A stretch of 64,000 nucleotides of DNA from Corynebacterium sp. NML130628 (GTDB lineage Bacteria; Actinomycetota; Actinomycetes; Mycobacteriales; Mycobacteriaceae). A program made the position numbers and the translations under genes. Shown piece after piece: positions 55,067-63,866 of the stretch; within the stretch, counting starts at the first letter, position 1, and every line of letters starts with the position of its first letter. Under the pieces are notes generated by a model, which saw only the letters and a list, made by a program, of their open reading frames with translations, did no database searches and was not told where the DNA came from. The stretch lies in the NCBI RefSeq assembly GCF_001875665.1, contig NZ_MLAL01000028.1, positions 1 through 64,000 of the forward strand, given 5' to 3'.

Positions 55067-55996
55067 ATGTTACAAGGAGCGCAGGCCACAGGTATTGCCA
55101 ATATTTCCCTGGACGGTACGGTACTCGACACCTGGTACCCCTCACCTTCAATTATCGACGACCCCTCCGGCGTCACCTCCGGCTCCCAACGAGTGAGCGC
55201 GCACGAACTCGGCGACGCGTTTTTGAGCCTGGTCGGCATGGACTCCGACAGACTTGTCGAGCATGTGCCAGTGCGCACCACAATCGCAGACCTCTCCCAA
55301 CCCCCACTAGACGCTCATGACGTCTACCTGCGCCTCCATCTACTCTCTCACCGTCTCGTGCGCCCTATGGAGGTCAATATGGAAAACTGCCTCGAGCACC
55401 TCGAACCGGTGGTGTGGACAAACAAGGGGCCGTGTTTGGCGGATAACTTCGAGTTTGTACGCACGCGCCTGCGCAGCAGGGGCAATATCCACGTCTACGG
55501 CATCGAGCGCTTGCCACGCATGGTCGACTACGTCGTACCAACGGGCGTGTCAATCTCGGAAGCGGAACGAGTCCGCCTTGGTGCCTACCTGGCTCCGGGA
55601 ACCTCCGTGCTCCGAGAAGGCTACGTCTCGCACAACTCTGGCGCGCTTGGCTCGGCACGAATTGAAGGACGCCTCTCTTCCTCTGTCACAGTTGGCGAAG
55701 GCACCGAAGTCGCCTTGTCGGCAGTGCTGATGGCCGCTCGTGGCACCGGCCATAACCGGTTACCACTCCGGGTTGGGCGCAACTGCGTGCTTCACCCCGC
55801 ATCGGGTGTACTCGGGGTGGATCTCGGCGATAACTGTGAGATCGGTGTGAACGTGATGCTGGAGCCGTCGACAATTATCTACGACACCAGAAATGAGACG
55901 CTGATTCCGGCCAGTGAGATTGCAGGTCAGAGTGATATCAGCATCCACCAGGAGGCTTCAAGCACCACCCCAGTGCTGCGCGCCCGGAGCAACTAG
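55067..55996 (+). CDS. dapD: 2,3,4,5-Tetrahydropyridine-2,6-dicarboxylate N-succinyltransferase
   Basis: This 309-residue enzyme succinylates tetrahydrodipicolinate in lysine/diaminopimelate synthesis. It has the actinobacterial DapD opening TGIANISLDGTVLDTWYPSP and a left-handed beta-helix with YLAPGTSVLREGYVSHNSGA and IEGRLSSSVTVGEGTEV. The product feeds dapC, which is also in this window (59471-60577). It is divergent from the LOG gene. Confidence 0.94.
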   Translation: MLQGAQATGIANISLDGTVLDTWYPSPSIIDDPSGVTSGSQRVSAHELGDAFLSLVGMDSDRLVEHVPVRTTIADLSQPPLDAHDVYLRLHLLSHRLVRPMEVNMENCLEHLEPVVWTNKGPCLADNFEFVRTRLRSRGNIHVYGIERLPRMVDYVVPTGVSISEAERVRLGAYLAPGTSVLREGYVSHNSGALGSARIEGRLSSSVTVGEGTEVALSAVLMAARGTGHNRLPLRVGRNCVLHPASGVLGVDLGDNCEIGVNVMLEPSTIIYDTRNETLIPASEIAGQSDISIHQEASSTTPVLRARSN

Positions 55997-56076
55997 CGCC
56001 ACATTCTTTCACGTTGAGTTCACGCGGCGCAGTGCAATATATTCGACATAGGTAGGCACGAAGCCACATCAGTGTT

Positions 56077-56082
56077 TAAGGT
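56077..56082 (+). promoter_or_regulatory. -10 box TAAGGT for leaderless permease
   Basis: TAAGGT is 7 nt before the ATG at 56090; a GTG at 56072 is in frame but lies upstream of the box. Confidence 0.45.
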
Positions 56083-56089
56083 AATTGCC

Positions 56090-57520
56090 ATGTCACTGAA
56101 AGCTTCACCGGTCGTAGCCCCCACCCGGGCATCGACATCGTTACAGCGCGGGCTGAAAACCCGGCACCTGACCATGATGGGCCTCGGCTCAGCGATTGGT
56201 GCCGGGCTCTTTCTCGGCACTGGTGTGGGCATCGCCGCAGCGGGCCCCGCTGTCATTATTGCGTACATGATCGCCGGCGCAATCACCGTCTGCATCATGC
56301 AAATGCTAGCGGAAATGGTTGCCGCCCGCCCGTCCTCCGGAACGTTTTCCACCTACGCCGAGCAAGCCTTCGGCCCGTGGGCTGGCTTTGCTATCGGCTG
56401 GCTGTACTGGTTCATGATGATCATGATCATGGCGGTCGAAATCACCGGGGCCTCCGCCATCATTGCATCATGGTTAGCGGTTTCTCCCTGGATCCCAGCC
56501 CTGACAGCCATTGTCATTTTCACGGCGATCAACTTTGCTGCGGTACGCAACCTCGGCGAGTTCGAGTTTTGGTTCGCCCTGATCAAGGTCACCGTGATTT
56601 GCCTCTTCCTCGCGCTCGGTGTGGCCCTGTGGCTGGGCTTACTGCCTGGCACATCATTCGTGGGAACGACCAACATCGCCGAATTTGGGTTTATGCCGAA
56701 TGGCTGGGGTGGCGTCGCAACGGCGCTGCTTGCAGTTGCGTTCGCCTTCGGTGGTATCGAGCTGGTCACTATCGCCGCTGCAGAATCTGAAGACCCGGAA
56801 GTCGCAGTGCACGCTGCGATCCGCTCCATCATCTGGCGAATCGGCATCTTCTACATTGGCTCCGTGCTGCTCATCGTCTTGCTGCTGCCATATGAGGACA
56901 TCGGTGGCGCTAACGATGCATCTGAGTCTCCGTTCACCGCAGTGCTGCACCTGGCCAACATTCCGGGCGCGGTAGGCATCATGGAGGCTGTCATCGTCAT
57001 CGCATTGCTCTCAGCATGCAACACGCAGATCTACGGCTCTTCAAGATTCCTTCACAACCTTGCCCTGCGTGGCGACGCCCCCGAGGCTTTCGCACGCACT
57101 GATCACCGCGGCGTCCCCATGCGTGCCGTAATCCTCTCCGTATTCTTCGGCTTCGTAGCTGTCGCGCTGCAATACTGGAACCCACCGGGACTGCTCGCAT
57201 TCCTGCTCAACGCGGTCGGCGGGTGCCTGATCGTGTTGTGGTTCGCTATCACCTTCTCCTTCTTGCGCATCCACCCGCAGCTGGTGAAACAAGGTGAGGT
57301 CACCCACGTGCGCATGTGGGCGCCCGGCGTCTTGCCGTGGGCAACAGTTGTTCTGGCGGGAACCATCGTAGTACTCATGCTGACTAATCCTGACGGCCGC
57401 TTTCAGATGTTTGCAGTAGCGGTTGTCGTGGGAGTCATTTCAATCGCTGGTGTCCTTTGGACCCGGACCGAAACTTTTCAACAGCGCGCTAAGGATGCCG
57501 CCGAGAGGAACATTCGATGA
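56090..57520 (+). CDS. Amino-acid permease (APC family), first of a tandem pair
   Basis: This 476-residue membrane protein has about 12 helices, with LKTRHLTMMGLGSAIGAGLF at the start and ASESPFTAVLHLANIPGAVG later. It is an AroP/GabP-type proton-driven amino-acid importer; the substrate is not readable. The stop overlaps the next start as ATGA, so the two permeases are cotranslated. Confidence 0.92.
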   Translation: MSLKASPVVAPTRASTSLQRGLKTRHLTMMGLGSAIGAGLFLGTGVGIAAAGPAVIIAYMIAGAITVCIMQMLAEMVAARPSSGTFSTYAEQAFGPWAGFAIGWLYWFMMIMIMAVEITGASAIIASWLAVSPWIPALTAIVIFTAINFAAVRNLGEFEFWFALIKVTVICLFLALGVALWLGLLPGTSFVGTTNIAEFGFMPNGWGGVATALLAVAFAFGGIELVTIAAAESEDPEVAVHAAIRSIIWRIGIFYIGSVLLIVLLLPYEDIGGANDASESPFTAVLHLANIPGAVGIMEAVIVIALLSACNTQIYGSSRFLHNLALRGDAPEAFARTDHRGVPMRAVILSVFFGFVAVALQYWNPPGLLAFLLNAVGGCLIVLWFAITFSFLRIHPQLVKQGEVTHVRMWAPGVLPWATVVLAGTIVVLMLTNPDGRFQMFAVAVVVGVISIAGVLWTRTETFQQRAKDAAERNIR

Positions 57521-58887
57521 CAACACAACACAACACTGAAACCGGCGACTCAACGCTCGGCACCGGTCTCAAATCACGCCACCTGACCCTCATGGGCCTC
57601 GGCATGGCCGTAGGCGCCGGCCTCTTCCTTGGTGTCGGCGTCGGCATTCGCGCCGCAGGCCCCGCTATCTTGTTTGCGTACGCGATCGCAGGCCTGATTG
57701 TTATCTCAGTCATGCGCATGCTCGGTGAGATGGCCGCAGCACGCCCCTCTTCCGGTTCCTTCGCAACCTACGGACGCCAAGCATTCGGCCACTGGGCAGG
57801 ATTCCTGCTGGGCTGGCTCTACTGGTTCCTCCTCATCATGGTCGGTGGCGCTGAAATCACCGGCGCCGCCGCAATCATGGCCGGTTGGTTTGACGTGCCA
57901 CAATGGGTGCCAGCCCTCGTCACAGTGGTGTTCTTCGCAGTGATCAACCTCGCCCAGGTGAAGGGGTTTGGCGAGTTTGAGTACTGGTTCGCCATGATCA
58001 AGGTCGCCGTGATCATTCTCTTCTTGGTTATCGGTGCTGCACTCTTCCTCGGGATTCTCCCCGGCCATGATTTTGCGGGCCTGGACAATATCCGCAACTC
58101 TGGCTTCATGCCCAATGGCTTCGCCGGTGTCGCCGCTGGGCTGCTCGCCGTGGCGTTCGCCTTCGGCGGTATCGAGGTTGTCACCATCGCAGCAGCAGAA
58201 TCGGAAAACCCTGCGCAAGCTGTCAAACGCGCTGTAAACTCCATCATCTGGCGTATCGCGCTGTTCTACATCGGAAGCATCATCGTCATCATCTTGTTGA
58301 TCCCGTACGCAGAGATCGACGGCGCTGACTCGGCCGCGGACTCACCGTTCACGCAGGTGCTCAGCATGGCAAACATCCCAGGCGCTGTGGGCTTCATGGA
58401 GGCCGTCATCGTCTTGGCACTGCTTTCCGCGTTCAACGCCCAGATCTACGGCACATCCCGCCTCGCCTACCAGCAGGCACTCGAGGGCGACGCGCCGCGT
58501 TGGCTCCGCACCACGAACAAGAACGCCGTCCCAATGAACTCCGTATTGGTGTCGATGTTCTTCGCCTTCGTTGCGGTCGGCTTGCAGTGGTGGAACCCAC
58601 CGGGGCTCCTCGATTTCCTCATGAACGCCGTCGGCGGTTGCCTCATGGTCACATGGGTGATGATCACGCTGAGCTACATCCGTCTCCACCCACAGATCAA
58701 GAACTCAGCAGTGCAGGTACACGGTGCGAGCTGGGTTCCGTGGGTGACATTACTTGCGCTTGTGGGACTCACGGTGCTGATGCTTTTCGACGCCTCCACC
58801 CGAGGCCAAATCATCGCAGTCCTCATCGTCTCGGCGGTACTTATCGGCGCTTCGTTCCTGGTGCGTCGGCCGAAGGAAAGCGCCTAG
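57517..58887 (+). CDS. Amino-acid permease (APC family), second of a tandem pair
   Basis: This 456-residue permease is a close paralogue of its upstream neighbour: LKSRHLTLMGLGMAVGAGLF and SPFTQVLSMANIPGAVGFME align almost residue by residue. GAGAGGAAC lies upstream of the ATG in addition to the ATGA overlap. The pair probably arose by tandem duplication and may differ in substrate range. Confidence 0.92.
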   Translation: MTTQHNTETGDSTLGTGLKSRHLTLMGLGMAVGAGLFLGVGVGIRAAGPAILFAYAIAGLIVISVMRMLGEMAAARPSSGSFATYGRQAFGHWAGFLLGWLYWFLLIMVGGAEITGAAAIMAGWFDVPQWVPALVTVVFFAVINLAQVKGFGEFEYWFAMIKVAVIILFLVIGAALFLGILPGHDFAGLDNIRNSGFMPNGFAGVAAGLLAVAFAFGGIEVVTIAAAESENPAQAVKRAVNSIIWRIALFYIGSIIVIILLIPYAEIDGADSAADSPFTQVLSMANIPGAVGFMEAVIVLALLSAFNAQIYGTSRLAYQQALEGDAPRWLRTTNKNAVPMNSVLVSMFFAFVAVGLQWWNPPGLLDFLMNAVGGCLMVTWVMITLSYIRLHPQIKNSAVQVHGASWVPWVTLLALVGLTVLMLFDASTRGQIIAVLIVSAVLIGASFLVRRPKESA

Positions 58888-58901
58888 AGAGGCGCCAGAG
58901 A

Positions 58902-59465
58902 CTAGGACGAATCGGACGTTTTCGGAGCTTGTTTCGGCTTCGAGAACGTCCACATTTTATTGATGATGTAGTTCACCGGCGTCGCGATCAGCGTCGCCAA
59001 GCCCTGCGACCAGTAGGACTTCGTACGAAGGCCGGTGGAGTCGTCGAAAATGTGGTCCGGCAGCCCAATTGGGGAGTTTGGGTTCATGAACAGCGTCAAG
59101 AACACCAGCGAAACGACAAACGCCATCACACCCGTGGCGAGGAAGGGGAAAAATCCCCGGATCCACGAACGCCTCTGAGGCCCGCGGAACGTCCACGCTC
59201 TGTTGAGTTGGTAGTTCCACGTGTTTGCCACAAGGAACGCCATGGTTGCGAGCACGTGGTACCACCGGATGTTAAAGCGGGTGCCGAAGAGGTTAAAGAA
59301 GATGTCGCCTTCGTGAAGGTCGAAGCCGACGTCGATAGCTTTCTTGGTGAGGTAGAACACCAGCAGGTTGACCAGGACGCCGGATCCCCCCACGATGCCG
59401 AAGCGGAGAAATTCACGCAGGCTTCGAAAGACACGCGTCGAAAGACGCTCAGTTGAGGTATCCAC
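58902..59465 (-). CDS. GtrA-family membrane protein
   Basis: This 187-residue protein has four membrane helices and the GtrA pattern FLRFGIVGGSGVLVNLLVFY, ANTWNYQLNRAWTF and NYIINKMWTF. GtrA proteins help move polyprenyl-linked sugars or support cell-wall glycosylation. The GTG start has GGAG 8 nt upstream and lies 5 bp after dapC, so it ends the fdxC-dapC-gtrA operon. Confidence 0.9.
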   Translation of the reverse strand: MDTSTERLSTRVFRSLREFLRFGIVGGSGVLVNLLVFYLTKKAIDVGFDLHEGDIFFNLFGTRFNIRWYHVLATMAFLVANTWNYQLNRAWTFRGPQRRSWIRGFFPFLATGVMAFVVSLVFLTLFMNPNSPIGLPDHIFDDSTGLRTKSYWSQGLATLIATPVNYIINKMWTFSKPKQAPKTSDSS

Positions 59466-59470
59466 CGTGG

Positions 59471-60577
59471 CTACTCCGCGAGTCGCTGTGCGGCCTCAGC
59501 GATGGCCTCATCGGAAGCTGTGAGGGCAACTCGGACATGCTGCGAGCCGCCTGGGCCGTAAAAGTCCCCCGGCGCGACCAAGATGCCCCGCTGCGCGAAC
59601 CAGTCGAGCGTCTGGCGGGCGTCTGCCCTATCCCGGCGTGTCCAGAGGTACAGCCCCGCCTCGGAATGATCGACGCTGCAACCGTTAGCGAGCAGCGCAC
59701 GCAACAGCGTCACGCGACGATTGGCGTAACGCAGTCGCTGGAGCGTTTCGTGCTGGTCGTCTCGGAGTGCAGCCAGCGTTGCTGCTTGGATCGGCCCTGG
59801 CATCATCATTCCGGTGTGCTTGCGCAGCAGCAGAAGTTCTTGCACAAGCGCTTCGTCTCCTGCGATGAAGCCGCTTCTGTATGAAGCCATGTTGGAGGTC
59901 TTCGACAGGGAGTGCATGACCAAGAGATTGGTGTTATCACCGCCGCTGACTGCCGGGTCAAGCAAGGACACCGGTGTACGATCTTCGTTCCACGCCAGAC
60001 CCATGTAGCACTCATCGGAAACGATGATCGCGCCGGTTTCTCGTGCAAAGTCGACCCAAACACGCATCTCTTCCACTGAGAGCACGCGTCCGGTCGGGTT
60101 GCTTGGGGAGTTCAAAAAGACCAGGGACGCACCATCGACCGGAGCATCCGAGCGCACGACCTCGCAGTCCGCGAGTACCGCGGCAACCTCGTAGGTTGGG
60201 TACGCGATCTCTGGGATCACCACGGTGCCCCCGCGTAGATTGAGCATCGTTGGAAGCCATGCAACGGCCTCCTTGGTACCGATGACGGGCAGCACCGCAT
60301 CAGCGTGCAGCCCTTCAATGCTGTATCTCCGTTTCAGGGATTCCGCGATCGCCTCGCGCAGCTCCGTTGATCCCTGCGTCGGCGGGTACCCGGGTAGTGC
60401 TGCATGCTCGGCCAGCGCAAGCTGGATAGAAGGATCTACAGGGTCTACCGGTGTCCCGACAGAAAGGTCGATAAGCCCGCCGGGGTGCCTGGCTGCCTTC
60501 TGCTTGACGTCAAGGATGGTATCCCAAGGAAACTCCGGCAGTTGCTCCCCCAAGCTGGCGCGATCGTGCATGCTCAT
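59471..60577 (-). CDS. dapC: N-succinyldiaminopimelate aminotransferase
   Basis: This 368-residue class I PLP aminotransferase has NSPSNPTGRVL, the PLP-binding Lys in HSLSKTSNMASYRSGF, and a C-terminal Arg region VRVALTASDEA. Placement right after fdxC is the mycobacterial Rv1177-Rv1178 arrangement, which supports DapC. It converts N-succinyl-2-amino-6-oxopimelate to N-succinyl-diaminopimelate, downstream of dapD in the pathway. Confidence 0.92.
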   Translation of the reverse strand: MSMHDRASLGEQLPEFPWDTILDVKQKAARHPGGLIDLSVGTPVDPVDPSIQLALAEHAALPGYPPTQGSTELREAIAESLKRRYSIEGLHADAVLPVIGTKEAVAWLPTMLNLRGGTVVIPEIAYPTYEVAAVLADCEVVRSDAPVDGASLVFLNSPSNPTGRVLSVEEMRVWVDFARETGAIIVSDECYMGLAWNEDRTPVSLLDPAVSGGDNTNLLVMHSLSKTSNMASYRSGFIAGDEALVQELLLLRKHTGMMMPGPIQAATLAALRDDQHETLQRLRYANRRVTLLRALLANGCSVDHSEAGLYLWTRRDRADARQTLDWFAQRGILVAPGDFYGPGGSQHVRVALTASDEAIAEAAQRLAE

Positions 60578-60583
60578 GCAGTA

Positions 60584-60910
60584 TTAACCGTCCTGGTTCT
60601 GCGGTGGAAGCGCCTCCACAAACGGGTGGTCGAAGTCCTGCGGCCCAAGCTTGGTCGCCCCGCCTGGCGAGCCGAGCTCGTCAAAAAATCCGACGTTGGC
60701 GTCGTAGTACTCTGCCCATTCTTCTGGAGTGTCATCCTCATAGAAGATGGCTTCTACCGGGCAAGCTGGCTCACATGCACCGCAGTCGACGCACTCGTCT
60801 GGGTGAATGTAGAGCATGCGCTTGCCCTCATAGATGCAGTCGACTGGGCATTCTTCGACGCAGCTGCGGTCCATTACGTCCACGCAAGGTTGAGCAATCA
60901 CATAAGTCAT
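60584..60910 (-). CDS. fdxC: Ferredoxin FdxC (7Fe type)
   Basis: This 108-residue ferredoxin begins [17 protein letters not shown] and has C-x7-C-x3-C-P for a 3Fe-4S site and [12 protein letters not shown] for a 4Fe-4S site. The acidic C-terminal tail is usual for FdxC. It supplies electrons to redox enzymes; the partner is not known here. TACTGT lies 5 nt before the ATG. Confidence 0.94.
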   Translation of the reverse strand: MTYVIAQPCVDVMDRSCVEECPVDCIYEGKRMLYIHPDECVDCGACEPACPVEAIFYEDDTPEEWAEYYDANVGFFDELGSPGGATKLGPQDFDHPFVEALPPQNQDG

Positions 60911-60923
60911 GCGTTACAGTATG

Positions 60924-61301
60924 TCACTTTCGACCGAAAAGGGGCCAAACGCCCCCACCCAAGCCTGCAAAAAGCAGCAAAAGCGTCAGCGGGCTCTGCG
61001 GGAGCACCATCGCTCCCCTGGCCGGGAATACACTCAGCAGGACGAAGAAGCCTGCCACCCAAACGGCAAGCGGCAAAAGCCTGACCAGTACAAGGTCCGA
61101 CCACAGCGCCGCGGTCTTCGTCAGCACGCTGTTCAACAGCGCCGCGATAACGACGCTCAACGGCACTACAATCCCACCGATTCGTGTGTCCAAGTTGACA
61201 GCTTCCAACAAAAGTGAAATAAGCGCACCGACGGAAAGCCAGATCACCCCCGCCGTCTTCTCACCGCGAGGGATATCGGCTTTGTCGCGGGTGTCAGTCA
61301 T
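60924..61301 (-). CDS. Small membrane protein, 125 aa
   Basis: This protein has four predicted helices (for example AGVIWLSVGALISLLLEAV and LVRLLPLAVWVAGFFVLLSV) and ends GLGGGVWPLFGRK. I do not recognise a family. It starts inside the mshB stop as ATGA, so the two are coupled, and it ends 13 bp before fdxC. Confidence 0.75.
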   Translation of the reverse strand: MTDTRDKADIPRGEKTAGVIWLSVGALISLLLEAVNLDTRIGGIVVPLSVVIAALLNSVLTKTAALWSDLVLVRLLPLAVWVAGFFVLLSVFPARGAMVLPQSPLTLLLLFAGLGGGVWPLFGRK

Positions 61302-62173
61302 CGCTCAAGGCCACTGAGCACGTCAGCCTTATCGACGACCTCTTCGCCTCCACCGAGCTGGAAGTGCTCGAAGGGCTGAATTGGTTGCACAATCAGGTTC
61401 GACAGTGCGTAGTACATCACCGGGCCATTACCCAACACCGAATGGGGGTTCGTCGCACTCGCCCGGCCGTCCGCAACCCAGATCTGTGTTGCGTGCGCAG
61501 CCATCGCTGCGATCTTGGCGCTGTATGCTTCGTCCCCCAGGTGTACCGAGACGTCGACGTTGTCCACACCATCGAGTTCGCCGGGCTCGGGCAGTCGCCA
61601 TCCGTCAGGAGCTACCTCTGGCAGGAGTGCATCGGTTTCAGCTCTCCTTCGCACTGCCCACAGGATGCGCGGGATATCGAATTCCTCTGCAGCCTCGTGC
61701 ACAATCTCGTGCGCGCGAATATGGTCCGGGTGCCCATACCCGCCGTCAGGACCGTAAGTCAGTACAAGGTGCGGACGCTCCCGGCGCAGCACCTCGAGCA
61801 ATGCATCAACTGCGCGACGTCCGCTGTTGACGAACGCACGCGGGTTTTTGCTTGCATCCGAGCCAGCCATCCCACTATCGCGGAAACAGCCAGCACCTCC
61901 AAGGAACTCACCACGGACGCCGATCGCCTCCAGTGCACCGTGCAGCTCCGCGATACGGAACCCACCGAGCTGGTCGCCATGGTCATTGGTCAACAGCTGG
62001 TAAGGCTCACCAATCACCTCGCCTTCCTCGCCTAAGGTGCACGTCACTACAAGCACGTCTGCCCCGCGTCGTGCGAGGTCGAAAAGCGTCCCGGCCATAG
62101 TGATGGACTCGTCGTCGGGGTGCGCGTGTACCGCAAGAACACGGTAGCCCTGTAGATCACGGGAGTTGTGCAT
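61298..62173 (-). CDS. mshB: N-acetyl-glucosaminyl-inositol deacetylase (mycothiol synthesis)
   Basis: This 291-residue LmbE-like metalloenzyme has the zinc motif AHPDDE and HPDH. It deacetylates GlcNAc-inositol in mycothiol synthesis, the low-molecular-weight thiol of actinobacteria. The start overlaps the lpqW end by 17 bases, with AAGGAG upstream. The downstream small membrane gene overlaps as ATGA. This supports an actinobacterial host. Confidence 0.95.
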   Translation of the reverse strand: MHNSRDLQGYRVLAVHAHPDDESITMAGTLFDLARRGADVLVVTCTLGEEGEVIGEPYQLLTNDHGDQLGGFRIAELHGALEAIGVRGEFLGGAGCFRDSGMAGSDASKNPRAFVNSGRRAVDALLEVLRRERPHLVLTYGPDGGYGHPDHIRAHEIVHEAAEEFDIPRILWAVRRRAETDALLPEVAPDGWRLPEPGELDGVDNVDVSVHLGDEAYSAKIAAMAAHATQIWVADGRASATNPHSVLGNGPVMYYALSNLIVQPIQPFEHFQLGGGEEVVDKADVLSGLER

Positions 62174-63836
62174 AGTTGTTCCGATCTCCTTCGTCTCGTT
62201 TCGGTTGCAGGCGCCACGAAGCGGCCGTCGATAAGCCTGCCTGCCAGTTATTCAAATCTGCATCCGGCCCGATGATGCCTTCCCCGAGCGCGATAATACG
62301 ACGCTCGCGCGCAATCGGCATCCACAACGCCTCCTGTTCGAGCACCTCGTTCACCGCCTGCGTGGCCTGAGGCAGCCCGTACGAACCTGCCAGGATTTCC
62401 TTCGCAAGCGCGACAGAATGTGGCTCGCAGAAACCGGCAAGATTGCCCGCACGTGGGGCGCCCGCAACGCAATCCAAGCGGCTCGCCGCATCGGAAAGGT
62501 TCTCCGGGTCGTGCTGCCACGTCACCAGGACATCAACGGTGTTCTCTTCCAAGCCCGAACGGATCAGCGAGCCAAAATCTGTCGCCACCACTCTCGCGCT
62601 CACCCCGCGTGCTTGCAGCATGTCGGCCATCGACCTCGCTGCCGCAATCGCAGCTGGATCCGCCAGATCCGCGCCAATGCGAATAGCACCATGTGACGCA
62701 ACATGCTGGTGTACAACCTGAGGGTCCTGTGTACTCACACTGCCGTGCTCCGCGACTGCGACGTCAGATGTACGGTCCAGCGCGATACTCGCAAGCAGGG
62801 GAACATCGATCAGTGAGCGCAGCTCCGCGCGTACCTCAGGAGTCATTCCGGAAGTAGCCGACAGTACAGCGCCAAGCACCCGAGGCGTATCCAACGTCCT
62901 TGACTGCACGTTTGGCACCAGGTTGAGAACGCGACTCGTGGTCTCACCCGGCGCACGATCAACAAACACGAGTTGGCCCGTGCGCAGCTGGTCCGCAATC
63001 TGCGTAGTACCGCGCACGGCGTGGAGCGTCAAAATATCAATCTTAGCCGGGTTCGCCGCCCAAAAACGGTCGTTACGATTCAGGGTGATCGTTCCGCGCC
63101 CACGGTCCACTCCGCGCACCATGTACCGGCCTGCCGAGACAGGAATCGTTTCACGCAACGCCTCCCCGAAGTCTGAGCCGTCCGCCGCGAACACGTGCGC
63201 AGGCAGCAAGTGATCAAAAAGCCCACGCCAATCAGCGACAGGCTCCGAAAAGTCGACATCAACAACCTTGCCTGTCGCACCACTGACGCGTACCGCCTCA
63301 ATCGCACGGTACCCAGCCGGGTTCCGCACCCCTGGTGTGGAGCGCATCCCGCGCCACAGGTACACGAAGTCGGCACCAGTGACCGGCGTGCCATCAGACC
63401 ACTGCGCTGTATCGCGAATGATGTAGCGCACCGTCATTGCCTGTGGCGACCCAGCGACGACCGTCGCCCCATTCAACAGTGCGGAATTCCTGACCCCGTT
63501 AGGAAACGCGCTAGGAAGCACAAGGTTTGCCACGCTTCGAACAACCGCAGATTCGTCAGCGAGCAGATGCGGGTTCAGCCCGTTGCGGAGCGAATCGACG
63601 CCAACTTCCACCTGCGAGCGCACCCGCGTCTTCCCCTCCTGCTCCACAGACGTAGCCGTCGTTGTGTCCTGCTCATACATCTCAAGGGCGGCAGTATCAT
63701 TTGGGTCGACCAGCGGTGGTGGCCCTGGCGACGCAACGCATGCAGAAAGCGCGGCCACACCACAGCACGCAAACAGCGCCACGCCGACTCGCAGAGATCG
63801 CGAGCGGCGTGGCGCTGAAAAGTGGTGCGGGTTCAT
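62157..63836 (-). CDS. lpqW: Lipoprotein LpqW (family 5 solute-binding-like)
   Basis: This 559-residue protein has a lipoprotein signal with LSAC lipobox near residue 33, then the family 5 binding-protein fold (YIIRDTAQWSDGTPVTGADF and YMVRGVDRGRGTITLNRND). In mycobacteria and C. glutamicum LpqW regulates phosphatidylinositol mannoside and lipoarabinomannan synthesis and lies next to typA, as here. No permease genes accompany it, which fits LpqW rather than a transporter. TAGTAT lies 8 nt upstream of the ATG. Confidence 0.9.
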   Translation of the reverse strand: MNPHHFSAPRRSRSLRVGVALFACCGVAALSACVASPGPPPLVDPNDTAALEMYEQDTTTATSVEQEGKTRVRSQVEVGVDSLRNGLNPHLLADESAVVRSVANLVLPSAFPNGVRNSALLNGATVVAGSPQAMTVRYIIRDTAQWSDGTPVTGADFVYLWRGMRSTPGVRNPAGYRAIEAVRVSGATGKVVDVDFSEPVADWRGLFDHLLPAHVFAADGSDFGEALRETIPVSAGRYMVRGVDRGRGTITLNRNDRFWAANPAKIDILTLHAVRGTTQIADQLRTGQLVFVDRAPGETTSRVLNLVPNVQSRTLDTPRVLGAVLSATSGMTPEVRAELRSLIDVPLLASIALDRTSDVAVAEHGSVSTQDPQVVHQHVASHGAIRIGADLADPAAIAAARSMADMLQARGVSARVVATDFGSLIRSGLEENTVDVLVTWQHDPENLSDAASRLDCVAGAPRAGNLAGFCEPHSVALAKEILAGSYGLPQATQAVNEVLEQEALWMPIARERRIIALGEGIIGPDADLNNWQAGLSTAASWRLQPKRDEGDRNNYAQLP

Positions 63837-63844
63837 CGCAATAG

Positions 63845-63850
63845 ATACTA
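63845..63850 (-). promoter_or_regulatory. -10 box TAGTAT for leaderless lpqW
   Basis: On the minus strand TAGTAT is followed by 8 nt and the ATG at 63836, just after the typA stop. Confidence 0.45.
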
Positions 63851-63866
63851 CCGCACCAGCACAAAA

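Noticed and set aside
58500..59456. Plus-strand reading frame of 318 codons overlapping the second permease and gtrA
   Set aside because: It crosses two real genes in other frames, and its Arg/His-rich sequence is typical of a shadow frame.
62157..63836. Calling this an oligopeptide ABC transporter binding protein
   Set aside because: No permease or ATPase genes are adjacent, and the typA-lpqW-mshB context fits LpqW.
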